A stretch of DNA of 64,000 nt. Source: VRUE01 sp963728045 (GTDB lineage: Bacteria > Actinomycetota > Thermoleophilia > Solirubrobacterales > 70-9). Location of the stretch: the NCBI GenBank assembly GCA_963728045.1, contig CAVSIE010000002.1, positions 1,426,001 through 1,490,000 of the forward strand, written 5' to 3'. The notes under the pieces are model-generated. The model made no database searches. It saw nothing but the letters and a program-made list of their open reading frames with translations, and was not told where the DNA came from. A program made the position numbers and the translations under genes. Positions 9,099 through 16,773 of the stretch are shown piece after piece (positions within the stretch are counted from its first letter, which is position 1; each line of letters starts with the position of its first letter).

Positions 9099-9129
9099 GG
9101 CCCCGGCGGCGTTGGAGCGCCCCGGGGCC
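9099..9129 (+). promoter_or_regulatory. Conserved GC-rich stem-loop, element 1 copy
   Basis: GGCCCCGG and CCGGGGCC pair around an inner hairpin (GGCG..GCGCC). An equivalent double hairpin preceded by an A-rich stretch and AGCGG lies at 17046-17080 in element 2, in both cases before a small gene of unknown function that precedes a XRE gene. It could be a terminator, an attenuator or a structured leader. Confidence 0.5.
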
Positions 9130-9235
9130 TGGCACCGAAGAGCAAGCCTTCGATGCGAGAGAGACGGTACCCGTCGTCCCGTCTAGGGACGCATCGCGGC
9201 GGTCCTCCGGTGCCCGACCGAGAGGAGGGGCGCCG

Positions 9236-9631
9236 ATGCCCAGCAGGACCGCCACGATCAGCAGGGACCAGCGCGACGCGCTCTATGAGCTCGTTCGCAA
9301 CCACCTCGGTGGCCTCGGCGACGTCTGGATCGCGATGGAGGCGAAAGGCGACTACGCGACCGCTGAGCGGCTCGCGCTGGAGTTCGGCGAAGACTTCCGG
9401 CTGCTGGCCGACCTTGGCTGGGGCCGGGAGGACAGTCGCGAGGCGGTCGAGCTGACCATGCCGCGAGAGGACCTGATGGAAGAGCTGAAGCGAATTCGCA
9501 GCGAAGCCGAAGGCTGGCTCAGCGGACTGGAAAGCGACCGCGAGCAGCGGGAGGAGGAAGAGAAGGTCGATGCCCGCTTCCGGCTCGCGCGCAGCACCTG
9601 CGAGGAGCTGCTGGCGAAGCTCGGCACGTAG
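9236..9631 (+). CDS. Small helical protein of unknown function
   Basis: 131 aa, highly charged and helical, with a Glu-rich coiled-coil stretch near residues 95-112 (REQREEEEKV). No known domain is recognised. It is preceded by a purine-rich SD (GAGGAGGGG) and followed 5 nt later by the XRE regulator, so the two are probably translated together. The gene in the same slot of element 2 (17106) differs in sequence but also has an acidic helical character. Confidence 0.6.
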   Translation: MPSRTATISRDQRDALYELVRNHLGGLGDVWIAMEAKGDYATAERLALEFGEDFRLLADLGWGREDSREAVELTMPREDLMEELKRIRSEAEGWLSGLESDREQREEEEKVDARFRLARSTCEELLAKLGT

Positions 9632-9636
9632 CGTCA

Positions 9637-9918
9637 ATGGGAGCCCCGTTCAGCGTCAAAGCCCAGTTCGGGCGGAACCTGGCCCGCTGCCGCAAGGAGG
9701 CTGGTCTCTCGCAGGAAGGGTTGAGCGTCCGCGCCTCGCTCCACCGAACCGCCGTCGGCCAGCTGGAGCGGGGCGAGCGCGTCGCCCGGGTCGACACGCT
9801 CATCAAGCTGGCCGGCTCCCTCGGTATTCCGCCTGGCGATCTCCTCGAAGGCCTCCATTGGCAGGCCGGCTACACCGAAGCCGGTGCCTACAGGCTCTCG
9901 GCCGACGCGGGCGAGTAA
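9637..9918 (+). CDS. XRE-family HTH regulator
   Basis: 93 aa with a complete Cro/C1-type helix-turn-helix spanning residues 10-65 (FGRNLARCRKEAGLSQEGL, then LHRTAVGQLERGER and LIKLAGSLGI). It is the likely repressor of element 1. A near homologue with a premature stop occurs at 17453 in element 2, showing that the two elements share a backbone. Confidence 0.88.
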   Translation: MGAPFSVKAQFGRNLARCRKEAGLSQEGLSVRASLHRTAVGQLERGERVARVDTLIKLAGSLGIPPGDLLEGLHWQAGYTEAGAYRLSADAGE

Positions 9919-9935
9919 AGCGAGCAGACGCTCGG

Positions 9936-9994
9936 TTCGTTCTGCGGTTCGTTCCGTGCTTCGCCCGGCGCTTCGTTCTGTGCTTCGTTCGTAG
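9936..9994 (+). repeat. Five tandem 12-bp repeats (iteron-like)
   Basis: Five units beginning TTCGTTC or TTCGCCC start at 9936, 9948, 9960, 9972 and 9984 with exact 12-nt spacing; the last unit is 11 nt. They lie directly after the XRE gene. A 12-nt period could be replication iterons, repressor operators, or a coding repeat on the minus strand (which would give NEAQ/NEAP units), but no convincing minus-strand gene is seen. Confidence 0.6.
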
Positions 9995-10026
9995 TTCCCA
10001 CTGGGGTTGTCACCGGGGTTCCCATC

Positions 10027-10070
10027 GGGGTTGACAACCCCAGCAGAGCAAGCGGCCTATAGGCCGCTTG
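10027..10070 (+). promoter_or_regulatory. Two perfect palindromes after the 12-bp repeats
   Basis: GGGGTTG-A-CAACCCC (10027-10041) and a 22-nt perfect palindrome CAAGCGGCCTA/TAGGCCGCTTG (10049-10070) lie 30-75 nt after the iteron-like block. The second would make a strong hairpin and may be a bidirectional terminator; the first could be an operator. Two further GGGGTT words at 10001-10020 precede it. Confidence 0.5.
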
Positions 10071-10340
10071 GGGTCTGGCTTTGCGGCGCTCGCGATTCGC
10101 TGACATGTATTACGGAGTAGGGAGTTCGGGTTCCCGTAGGGTCGATCTTCGACTTTCGGTCGCCCCCAGGGTTCGCGGGACGTCCCGCCGCCGTCAGCCT
10201 CGCCGTGGCTCTGCTGACCTTCGCCTTCGGGAATGCCGCGCGCCTCGCTGTCGCTCGACGCGCCGCACCTTGTAACGTTTTGTCCGTCAACGCCAAATGG
10301 GGCGGCGCCGGTGGAACGGCCCGCCCCCGGCTCACGAGGT
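10071..10340 (+). other. Gene-free stretch before the insertion sequence
   Basis: I see no convincing gene on either strand. The last ten bases (CTCACGAGGT) supply a Shine-Dalgarno-like GAGGT that, before the IS insertion, would have stood eight nucleotides before the integrase ATG now at 11415. Confidence 0.4.
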
Positions 10341-10346
10341 ACTAGC

Positions 10347-11406
10347 TGTAGTTCCTAACCACGTTGTTCATCCGGGCCTCCTTGAAGGCTGGGGGTGTCG
10401 ACCCACCCAGACTCAAGGAGGACACCGGATGAACCTGCACGGTAATGCCCGTACCTGCCCGAAAAGCAGGCGCCTGCTCGTAGACCGCCTCGAAGGAGAG
10501 TGGTCGCTCACGGAGGCGGCCGAGGCCGCCGGAGTGAGCGAGCGCACCGCCGCCAAGTGGCTCTCGCGCTGGCGAGCCGAGGGAGAGACGGGCCTACTCG
10601 ATCGCAGCTCTGCGCCCAAGACACGGCCCACGCAGCTGCCGGCAGACCGCATCAAGGCGATCGAGGCGCTGCGACGCCTGCGGATGACCGCGGCTGAGAT
10701 TGCAGAGTGCCTTGGCCTGGCGATCTCGACCGTCTCGCGTTGGCTGGGGCGGATCGGCCTCGGCAAGCTCTCCAGGTTGGAGCCGGTCGCGGCGCCGAAT
10801 CGCTACGAGCGAAAGCGCCCGGGCGAGCTGATCCACGTCGACATCAAGAAGCTGGCTCGAATCAGCTCAAAGGGCGCCGGGCATCGTGTCACCGGCGTTC
10901 GAGGCCCCAGCCTTTCGCGTCGCACCGAGAACGGCAAGCAGCGCAACGTCACCGGCTGGGAGTTCATCCACGTCTGCGTCGATGACGCCACGCGTCTCGC
11001 CTACGTCGAGGTGCTCGCCGACGAGCGCGGGCCTACCGCGGCAGGTTTTCTACGTAGGGGCGGTTCGCTGGCTTGCCTCGATGGGAATCACGGTGGAGCG
11101 CGTGATGAGCGACAACGGCGCCTGCTACATCTCAAACGCCCATGCAGAGGCCTGCAGGGAGCTTGGCTTGCGCCATCTGCGCACGCGTCCCTACAGGCCA
11201 CAGACCAACGGCAAGGCGGAGCGCTTCATCCAGACGCTCATCCGTCGTTGGGCACACGGTGCGATCTACGGCAGCTCCTCCGAGCGCAGCGCAGCCCTAT
11301 CTGGCTGGCTCAGCCACTACAACTTCACCCGACGACACGGCTCTCTCGGCCACAAGCCGCCCGCAGCTCGGCTCGCCGAGCTGGAACAACGTCATGGGTA
11401 ACTACA
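10347..11406 (+). mobile_element. IS481-family insertion sequence with 6-bp target duplication
   Basis: The 1060-bp element has 23-bp terminal inverted repeats, both starting TGTAGTT and ending ACGTTGTTC, matching at 18 of 23 positions. It is flanked by the direct repeat ACTAGC (10341-10346 and 11407-11412), a target-site duplication. TGTA ends and a single DDE transposase are typical of IS481. The intact duplication implies recent insertion. It separates the element 1 integrase gene from its ribosome-binding site. Confidence 0.9.
10429..11401 (+). pseudogene. IS481-family transposase, one frameshift
   Basis: Starts at ATG 10429 eight bases after a strong AAGGAGG. N-terminal HTH (residues 20-60) and a DDE integrase core: first Asp in HVDIKKL, second in MSDNG and Glu in AERFIQTL. 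Near 11055-11060 one extra G in AGGGGCGG puts the catalytic half (FYVG... on) in another frame; dropping it restores the expected FLRRAVRWLA. The protein as written lacks the second Asp and the Glu. It may be a real inactivation or an assembly error. Confidence 0.85.
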
Positions 11407-11414
11407 ACTAGCTC

Positions 11415-12602
11415 ATGAGCGTTTCCCAGGATACGTCGGCCCTTGAGGCCGATCCAGGCTGTGGCGACAGGCGGCGGCTCAGGAAGACCAAGACGCCCGG
11501 CGTCTTCAAGCGAATCGACGGCGAGGGCAATGTCGTCGGCTACGTCGCCGTCATCCGGGTCGCGGGGAGGCAGCGCAAGCGCAACGCCCGCACCTACGAG
11601 GCTGCGCGCCGGATCAAGCGTGAAAGCGAGACCGACCGCGACCGCGGCGAGCTGCAGGAGCGCACGACGATCACCTTCCTGCGCTATCTCAGCGAGTGGG
11701 TCGAGCGCTACCGCGGCCAAGGAAGGCGCGGCTTCCGCGAGAATACCCGCGACGAATACCGCCGCCTGATCGCCGCCTACGCCCGCCCCTACTTCTCCGA
11801 CAGGCTGAAGCTGGTCGACGTGACGACCTACGACCTGGCCCGCTTCCTGGACTGGCTCCACGACGAGAGCGAGCGGGGCCGTCGCCTCGCGGACAGCACG
11901 GTCGCCAACATCGTCAACCCGCTCCGTGCTGCCCTGGCGACCGCGAAGCGCGAGGGCCTGATCCGCCACAACCCAGCGCAGGGCCTGGCGATGCCCCACC
12001 GCCAGCAGATCGCCGACGAGGAGGACGAGGTCAAGGTCTTCAGTCGCGAGCAGCTCGCCGCGGTCCTTGCGATGGCGCCCGAGCGCCACCGATTGCTGTT
12101 CGAGCTCCTGGCGAGCTGCGGCCTGCGGATCAGCGAGGCAATCGCCCTCCAGCGCCTGCATCTCCAGCTCGACGCCGACGAGCCCGAGGTCTGCGTCCGC
12201 CGCGCGATCGTGCGCGAGCGAATCGAGCGGCCCAAGAGCAAATATGGCCGCCGCGAGGTTCGCCTACCGGCACCGCTCGTGGACAAGCTCCGTGCCCACC
12301 TAGCCGCGCAGCCCGATCAGGACTCCACCGCCCTCGCCTTCCCTAACGAAACGGGTGGCCCGCTCGATCCCAACAACCTCCGCCGCCGCGTTCTCAAGCC
12401 GCTCGTGGAGGAGGTCAACGCTCCCTGGGCCGGCTTCCACACGTTCCGCCACACCTTCGCCTCGCTCCACCTCAGCCAAGGCACCAACCTCCTCCAGCTA
12501 AGCCGCGCCCTCGGCCATCATTCGCCCGCCTTCACGCTGACCCGCTACACGCACCTGCTGCCTGGAGACGAGGCACCAGCACTTGACGTGTCGTCGCCCT
12601 GA
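11415..12602 (+). CDS. int: Tyrosine integrase of element 1
   Basis: 395 aa. N-terminal arm-binding-type domain (about residues 25-85), SAM-like core-binding domain (85-195), and catalytic domain (205-395) with Arg238 in GLRISEA, a Lys in PKSK near 274, His342 and Arg345 in HTFRH, His368 in LGHH and nucleophile Tyr378 in TRYTHLL. It would act on the tRNA-Arg 3' end. The ATG lies two bases after the IS target duplication, and no SD is found in the IS end, so translation is probably weakened. Confidence 0.93.
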   Translation: MSVSQDTSALEADPGCGDRRRLRKTKTPGVFKRIDGEGNVVGYVAVIRVAGRQRKRNARTYEAARRIKRESETDRDRGELQERTTITFLRYLSEWVERYRGQGRRGFRENTRDEYRRLIAAYARPYFSDRLKLVDVTTYDLARFLDWLHDESERGRRLADSTVANIVNPLRAALATAKREGLIRHNPAQGLAMPHRQQIADEEDEVKVFSREQLAAVLAMAPERHRLLFELLASCGLRISEAIALQRLHLQLDADEPEVCVRRAIVRERIERPKSKYGRREVRLPAPLVDKLRAHLAAQPDQDSTALAFPNETGGPLDPNNLRRRVLKPLVEEVNAPWAGFHTFRHTFASLHLSQGTNLLQLSRALGHHSPAFTLTRYTHLLPGDEAPALDVSSP

Positions 12603-12611
12603 GCGTCCGAT

Positions 12612-13007
12612 CTATGCGGACGGCAGAGCGCCCACCGCCTCTTTCTGCTCCTCCCACCACCGGCTCAGTAGGCCGTCGAGCTTCTCGCGCTTGCTCTTCT
12701 TCTCACTAGCCCGCTGGATTGCTGTTTTCTCATCAGTCTCAGCAGCGGCCGCGGAGTCTGAATTTGCGCCTGTAATCGCGACATCAATCCGGCGGATGGC
12801 GTCGAGGATGTCCATGTCTCCGCGATCAAGGTGGACGACGATGCCGCCCTCGATAATGCGGTGGGCAAGTCCTGGGAGTTCCTTCTGGCGGCGGAAGTGG
12901 TGCAGCCAAGCATCCGGCGGCGTTTCGTTCAGCGGCACGAAGATCGATAGCGAGACGAAATGCTCGTCATCGACCAGCCGCGGTGCGTCAGCGATTTCTA
13001 CAGTCAT
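12612..13007 (-). CDS. Hypothetical protein
   Basis: 131 aa from the ATG at 13007 (MTVEIADAPRL). The N-terminal half looks globular with alternating strands (HFVSLSIFVPLNE) and the C-terminal half is a charged helix ending RWWEEQKEAVG. No family is recognised. It is divergent from the TIGR04255 gene with 93 nt between them, which places it in or beside that cassette. Confidence 0.55.
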   Translation of the reverse strand: MTVEIADAPRLVDDEHFVSLSIFVPLNETPPDAWLHHFRRQKELPGLAHRIIEGGIVVHLDRGDMDILDAIRRIDVAITGANSDSAAAAETDEKTAIQRASEKKSKREKLDGLLSRWWEEQKEAVGALPSA

Positions 13008-13100
13008 TCGTCTAGTTCCTTGGACGCGCGACCGAAGCACGGGCCGCCCCCTGTACTAGCATTGCGGCCTGCCTGCAGAGCCTGCGCAACAAGTGGACGC

Positions 13101-13904
13101 ATGATCTTTCCAGAATCCGACCGAGTCGTCTACGGCGTAGATACGATCGCGGAGGTCATCTGCCAGTTGCAGTTCCCGCAGATTTGGGCAATTGCATCTG
13201 ATCCACCCACCTCCTTTCAGGAGGCGATCCGCGAGGAGTACCCGCTGTATGAACGGCAGGCGGGTTTCGCCGCTCCACCGCAGATCGCCGAGGTTCTCTC
13301 CCAGTTGCAAGTGGCCGGTCCCGGTGAGGCTGTTCGTCACCATTTCTCTACGCCGGACTCCAACCGTTCGATCACCCTCACCGCGCAGTTCCTGGCGGTC
13401 TCCGAGCGTTCCTACACCGAATGGGGCGACCTTAGGCGCGAGATTGAGCGTGCGCGGGAGGCTCTTGAGGCGGTCTACAAGCCCGCCTTCTATACACGCA
13501 CTGGCCTGCGCTATCAAGATCTCATCGACCGCGGTGCCGTCGATCTCGAGGACCGTCCTTGGAGTGAGCTCTTGAACCCCGCCGTCGCCGGGTACCTCGG
13601 AGAGCCCGCTTTTGCCGACCACATCACCGAGGCCGCCGCCAGCGTCCTCTTCAAGGATCCGGAGGTGCCCGAAACGTTCGTTCGCTTGCAGCACGGCCTT
13701 GTCGCCCGGGAGGACGAACCGAACAAACTACTATACTCAATAGATGCGGACTATCACACGCTACGTCGCTTAGATGGAGGCTCAGTACGTGACGTTCTCA
13801 ATCGATTCAACAAAGAGGCTGGAAACCTTTTCCGCTGGTCCACTTCAGACCTACTTCGAGATGCCCTCGGTGAGCGCCACGGTATGGCGAACGCCGACGG
13901 ATGA
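13101..13904 (+). CDS. TIGR04255 family protein
   Basis: 267 aa from the ATG at 13101; the open frame extends upstream but the extra part is not family-like. Recognised from the N-terminal pattern VICQLQFPQIW, FQEAIREEYP and the central YTRTGLRYQDLI. This family is sporadic across bacteria, of unknown function and frequently found in variable islands. The two following genes overlap or abut it, suggesting one operon. It lacks a catalytic motif that I can name. Confidence 0.75.
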   Translation: MIFPESDRVVYGVDTIAEVICQLQFPQIWAIASDPPTSFQEAIREEYPLYERQAGFAAPPQIAEVLSQLQVAGPGEAVRHHFSTPDSNRSITLTAQFLAVSERSYTEWGDLRREIERAREALEAVYKPAFYTRTGLRYQDLIDRGAVDLEDRPWSELLNPAVAGYLGEPAFADHITEAAASVLFKDPEVPETFVRLQHGLVAREDEPNKLLYSIDADYHTLRRLDGGSVRDVLNRFNKEAGNLFRWSTSDLLRDALGERHGMANADG

Positions 13905-14187
13905 TCTGAGTGGTCGCTTTCACGCTCAGGTCACGTCCGACGACTTCCAACTCTCTTTCTCGACTTGGTCCGGACATGCGGACAGCGTGAAGCGGATGCT
14001 GGCATGCATGATCCTCTGTTCTTTTCCGGAGCCGCTACTTGACGAGGCGTTGCGTGGTCTCCGCGACCAGTTTGAGTTCCACGAAGAGGATCTGCGTTGT
14101 CGAGTACCAGTCGAAGAGACCCTGATCGGCGAGGGATTCATCGCGATCCCGGGAGACCCGTCATCGCGGGTCGGCGCAGGCGCATAA
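13861..14187 (+). CDS. Hypothetical protein, second gene of the TIGR04255 cassette
   Basis: 108 aa from the ATG at 13861 (MPSVSATVWRTP); an in-frame upstream ATG at 13774 would lengthen it but overlap the previous gene by 131 nt. The chosen start overlaps by 44 nt. Contains mixed strand/helix sequence and no known motif. Coupling and order suggest it works with its neighbours. Confidence 0.5.
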   Translation: MPSVSATVWRTPTDDLSGRFHAQVTSDDFQLSFSTWSGHADSVKRMLACMILCSFPEPLLDEALRGLRDQFEFHEEDLRCRVPVEETLIGEGFIAIPGDPSSRVGAGA

Positions 14188-14215
14188 TCTGGGTCTCGCC
14201 GGCACTCGTTTGGCA

Positions 14216-14812
14216 ATGGGGCTGACCTACCAGTCGCCGCCTAGAAGCGGGCCCCTTCGCCAAGGTGAGATTCTCGGGCCACTCTGGGATCACCGCGCGA
14301 TCGTGCCGCCGATTGAACTGCCTCGCGGGCAAAGTGTCGCCGTCGCTACGAGTCCCCATCCCTTGCGTGTGGTCCTTTCCCCAGACTGCGACCTGCTCTG
14401 GGACTTCGAGGCCCGCTTCGAGCACCCCGATCCAGATCAGGATGAGGAGTCGCCGTTCGATCAGCATCCCGATGCGGTCGCCCATGTGCTCGTCTGCGAT
14501 CTGTTCAGTCACGCTCAGATGCGCCCCCGCTTCAAAGGGCAACGGGAGACTTGGCGTCGTGTCGACCAAAACCAAGATGAGCGGTACCACCGTCTCGATG
14601 CAGCTCCAGTCGCCCAATCCGGGTTGGTCTTGCATCACCTCTACCTCGACTTCAAGAAAGTGACCACCGTTCCCACGCCAGCCTTGTATGAGGGAATTCT
14701 GCTCGGCGACGTGAAGCGACTGGCGTTGATCCCGGATGTCTGGATCCACGACCTGATTCACCGCTTCTATGGCTTCCTATCGCGGGTGGCAGTCCCCGAC
14801 GAGGAGGAATGA
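14216..14812 (+). CDS. Hypothetical protein with SPDCDL motif, third gene of the TIGR04255 cassette
   Basis: 198 aa from the ATG at 14216 (a TTG six bases upstream is an alternative). The early pattern RQGEILGPLWDHR followed by VVLSPDCDLLWDF resembles uncharacterised proteins with a conserved Ser-x-Asp-Cys-Asp core; Asp/Cys clustering could be a metal or catalytic site. I cannot name a function. It follows the previous gene by 28 nt in the same direction. Confidence 0.6.
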   Translation: MGLTYQSPPRSGPLRQGEILGPLWDHRAIVPPIELPRGQSVAVATSPHPLRVVLSPDCDLLWDFEARFEHPDPDQDEESPFDQHPDAVAHVLVCDLFSHAQMRPRFKGQRETWRRVDQNQDERYHRLDAAPVAQSGLVLHHLYLDFKKVTTVPTPALYEGILLGDVKRLALIPDVWIHDLIHRFYGFLSRVAVPDEEE

Positions 14813-14874
14813 GACTCTGGGTGAACACTGTAAGGAGCATCTGCCAATTCCCGCTGCTGCGTCTGAGGCCATGC

Positions 14875-15105
14875 TCAGGAGGAACTGCGCAGGAGGTCGG
14901 AGACGACCTCGCCGGGCTGCTGGCCACGCTCGGTGGCGATTCGCTCTAAGCGCTTGGCGTCGTCGCCCTCGACGCGGACGAGAATCGACAGCTTCGCATT
15001 GGGATTGCCCTCGTGTATCTCGATCTGGCTGGAACGGGCGCGGTCGAACTCGGCCTCGAAGTCGCCGGGCTGAGGATCGGGATCGGTCCAAGGGGTCTCC
15101 GCCAT
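14875..15105 (-). CDS. Small ribbon-helix-helix-like protein (antitoxin-like)
   Basis: 76 aa from the ATG at 15105; a TTG at 15114 is an alternative. The C-terminal half (LSILVRVEGDDAKRLERIA, then GQQPGEVVSDLLR) looks like an RHH strand followed by two helices, as in CopG-type antitoxins. The N-terminal half is acidic. No toxin is adjacent on the same strand, so it may be an orphan or a regulator. Confidence 0.55.
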   Translation of the reverse strand: MAETPWTDPDPQPGDFEAEFDRARSSQIEIHEGNPNAKLSILVRVEGDDAKRLERIATERGQQPGEVVSDLLRSSS

Positions 15106-15163
15106 CTGGTGCAATTTTAGAGGTCTGTTGTCTGCGCTACCGTCCTGCTGGGTAGTCGCTTGT

Positions 15164-15190
15164 ATTATGTATTGATACGTGATACATTAT
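15164..15190 (+). promoter_or_regulatory. AT-rich palindromic operator/promoter
   Basis: ATTATGTAT and ATACATTAT (8 of 9 pairing) flank a 9-nt spacer in an AT-rich island. It ends 7 nt before the ATG of the winged-helix gene at 15198, which has no clear Shine-Dalgarno. It is well placed for autoregulation of the toxin-antitoxin pair and possibly for a leaderless transcript. Confidence 0.55.
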
Positions 15191-15197
15191 CTTCATA

Positions 15198-15725
15198 ATG
15201 GTCAAGGATTCGGATGTCTATGCCCTCAGCGGGTTGCTCGTCCACGATGGGGCATGGAGCTACAGGTCGCTTGCGGAGCGTCTCCGTGTTCCGCACCCGG
15301 TGGTACAGCGAGCGCTTTCGCGAGCCCAGGATGCGGACCTTTACTCGGTGGAGCGGCGCGAGGTTCATGTCCCCCACTTCGAGGAGTTCGCGCTTCACGC
15401 GCTGCGCTTCGTCGCCCCTGCTCAAATGGGGGCACTTGCGCCGGGGGTGCTGGCGGCGTGGGCCGCGGAGCCGATGGTGGAGGCAATTCGCTCCGCAGTC
15501 GATGAGCCTCCCCCGGTGTGGCCCTTCGCTCGCGGGCAGGTGCGAGGTCAGGCAATCGAGCCGTTGCATGCTGCGGCACCCGAGGCGATTGAGGGCTGGC
15601 CGGAGCTGGGCGAGATCCTCGCGCTGCTTGACAGCCTGCGGGCCGGCGATGCTCGGGTTCGGAAAGTGGCTGGAGATCTTCTCTCGAGGATGCTGCGCGA
15701 GCGACCGGCGGCCGTGAGTCGATGA
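15198..15725 (+). CDS. Winged-helix antitoxin-like protein (AbiEi-type role)
   Basis: 175 aa. The N-terminus (residues 8-55) reads as a winged helix: GAWSYRSLAERL, then PHPVVQRALSRAQDADLY. The C-terminal part has no recognised domain. The stop overlaps the start of the nucleotidyltransferase gene (ATGA), so the two are translationally coupled. In AbiE-type (type IV) toxin-antitoxin systems a winged-helix antitoxin represses its own promoter, which fits the palindrome just upstream. Confidence 0.65.
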   Translation: MVKDSDVYALSGLLVHDGAWSYRSLAERLRVPHPVVQRALSRAQDADLYSVERREVHVPHFEEFALHALRFVAPAQMGALAPGVLAAWAAEPMVEAIRSAVDEPPPVWPFARGQVRGQAIEPLHAAAPEAIEGWPELGEILALLDSLRAGDARVRKVAGDLLSRMLRERPAAVSR

Positions 15726-16414
15726 GTGCGCTTCAGTTGGAGGCCGCGGCGTCAGTGCTCGGGCCGGTGCTGGATGAGGTTGTTTTCCTCGGCGGCGCCA
15801 CTGTCTACCTGTGGATCACGGAGTCCGGCGCTCCACCCGTGCGCGCCACCGAGGATGTCGATGTGGTCTGCGAGGTGGCCAGTCGCGTGGAGTACTACCG
15901 GCTCGGCGAGCGGCTGCGCGAGCGCGGTTTGCAGGAGGCAGCGGGCGAGCCGGTCTTGTGCCGGTGGAGGAGCGCCGATCCTCACCTCGTTCTCGATGTC
16001 ATGCCGACCGACCCCGACATTCTCGGTTTCTCGAACCCGTGGTACGAGGAGGCTATTGCGACCGCCGAGACCATCACGCTCGATTCAGGCGCCGACATAC
16101 GCGCGGCGAAGCCGGTGGTGCTCATGGCGACCAAGCTCTCCGCATGGAAGGGCCGCGGCGAGGGCGACCTCCTGCGAAGCCTCGATATTCACGACGTTCT
16201 GACCCTCGTTGACGGCCGCCGGGATCTGGCAGCCGAGGTCGAGGCTGCGCCGTCAGATCTCCGCACGTACGTGCGGGACGAACTCGTCAAGCTTCAGGTT
16301 GAGCGGGACTTCGACTACGCGGTCGACAGCGCGACCGCGGGCTATGGACCGGCTGGCACCGCCCGCGCCAACCTCGTCCGCGAACGCATCCACCAGCTCA
16401 TTCTTCGCTGCTGA
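15722..16414 (+). CDS. Nucleotidyltransferase, AbiEii/AbiGii toxin-like
   Basis: 230 aa. The nucleotidyltransferase core is visible at residues 20-45: FLGGATVYLW followed by RATEDVDVV, giving a GG motif and an Asp pair for metal binding. A third acidic strand is near VLDVMPTD, and the KPVVLMATKLSAW segment is the helical Lys region typical of AbiEii proteins. Such toxins add nucleotides to tRNA or other targets. It is the last gene of element 1 and is followed by a hairpin terminator. Confidence 0.75.
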   Translation: MSALQLEAAASVLGPVLDEVVFLGGATVYLWITESGAPPVRATEDVDVVCEVASRVEYYRLGERLRERGLQEAAGEPVLCRWRSADPHLVLDVMPTDPDILGFSNPWYEEAIATAETITLDSGADIRAAKPVVLMATKLSAWKGRGEGDLLRSLDIHDVLTLVDGRRDLAAEVEAAPSDLRTYVRDELVKLQVERDFDYAVDSATAGYGPAGTARANLVRERIHQLILRC

Positions 16415-16417
16415 TCC

Positions 16418-16443
16418 GAGTCCGCCCTGGACAGGGTGGACTC
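16418..16443 (+). terminator. Hairpin after the nucleotidyltransferase gene
   Basis: GAGTCCGCCCT and AGGGTGGACTC pair at 10 of 11 positions around GGAC, starting 3 nt after the stop codon. No T-run follows. Confidence 0.6.
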
Positions 16444-16447
16444 GTCA

Positions 16448-16467
16448 TGGGGCAACGATTGGGGCAA
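16448..16467 (+). repeat. Right paired repeat of element 1 (candidate integrase arm sites)
   Basis: Two TGGGGCAA octamers at a 12-nt period, the same as at 8995-9014. It lies about 100 nt inside att copy B. Confidence 0.55.
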
Positions 16468-16565
16468 CATGCCCCACAGATCCCAGCCGATCCCAGCGGG
16501 ACTCGATTCGCCGGAAACCGCTTGAAACCGGGCTCCACGTAGTCCAGCCGATCCACGGGCTCGGG

Positions 16566-16607
16566 CTACGAAACCGAAGGTCACAGGTTCGAATCCTGTC
16601 GGGCGCG
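16566..16607 (+). repeat. att copy B (junction of elements 1 and 2)
   Basis: Exact 42-nt copy of tRNA-Arg 8882-8923. The 5' half of the tRNA is absent, so it is not a gene. The six bases before it (TCGGG) still match the tRNA at four of five positions. Confidence 0.93.
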
Positions 16608-16724
16608 TTCCTTGTCGTTCCGGGCGAGGCCGCTTATTTCCCGGTGCAGAGCCGGATCAGCCGTTGTCTCTCAATTTGGCGTTCCGCGCCCGACTCCGGC
16701 GTTCCGGCTCGTTCCGTAGAGCCT

Positions 16725-16746
16725 TGGTCTCATTCTGGTCTCATTC
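16725..16746 (+). repeat. Left paired repeat of element 2 (candidate integrase arm sites)
   Basis: TGGTCTCATTC occurs twice in direct tandem (11-nt period). GTCTCA repeats with the same 11-nt period are found at 23121-23137 near the other end. Confidence 0.55.
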
Positions 16747-16773
16747 AGCGGGGCCGAATAGGGTCCAGCGCAG

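Larger units (their letters stand above)
8924..16607 (+). mobile_element. Integrative element 1 in tRNA-Arg
   Basis: A 7.7-kb segment bounded by att copies A and B. It has a tyrosine integrase (11415), a XRE regulator (9637), paired short direct repeats just inside both ends, tandem 12-bp repeats, and cargo of lower GC than the flanking chromosome. No relaxase, FtsK-like translocase, phage structural gene or recognisable replication protein is seen, so it is a small integrative element that would need help to move. Bases 8924-9235 hold only the tRNA terminator, an arm repeat and a stem-loop. Confidence 0.85.

Noticed and set aside
10110..10160. tRNA-like T-arm (GTTCGGGTTCCCG) in element 1
   Set aside because: Stem pairing fails and no acceptor or anticodon arm can be drawn.
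16566..16607. Extra tRNA-Arg genes at copies B, C and D
   Set aside because: Only the 3' half is present; acceptor and D-arm 5' sequences are missing, so these are attachment-site copies.
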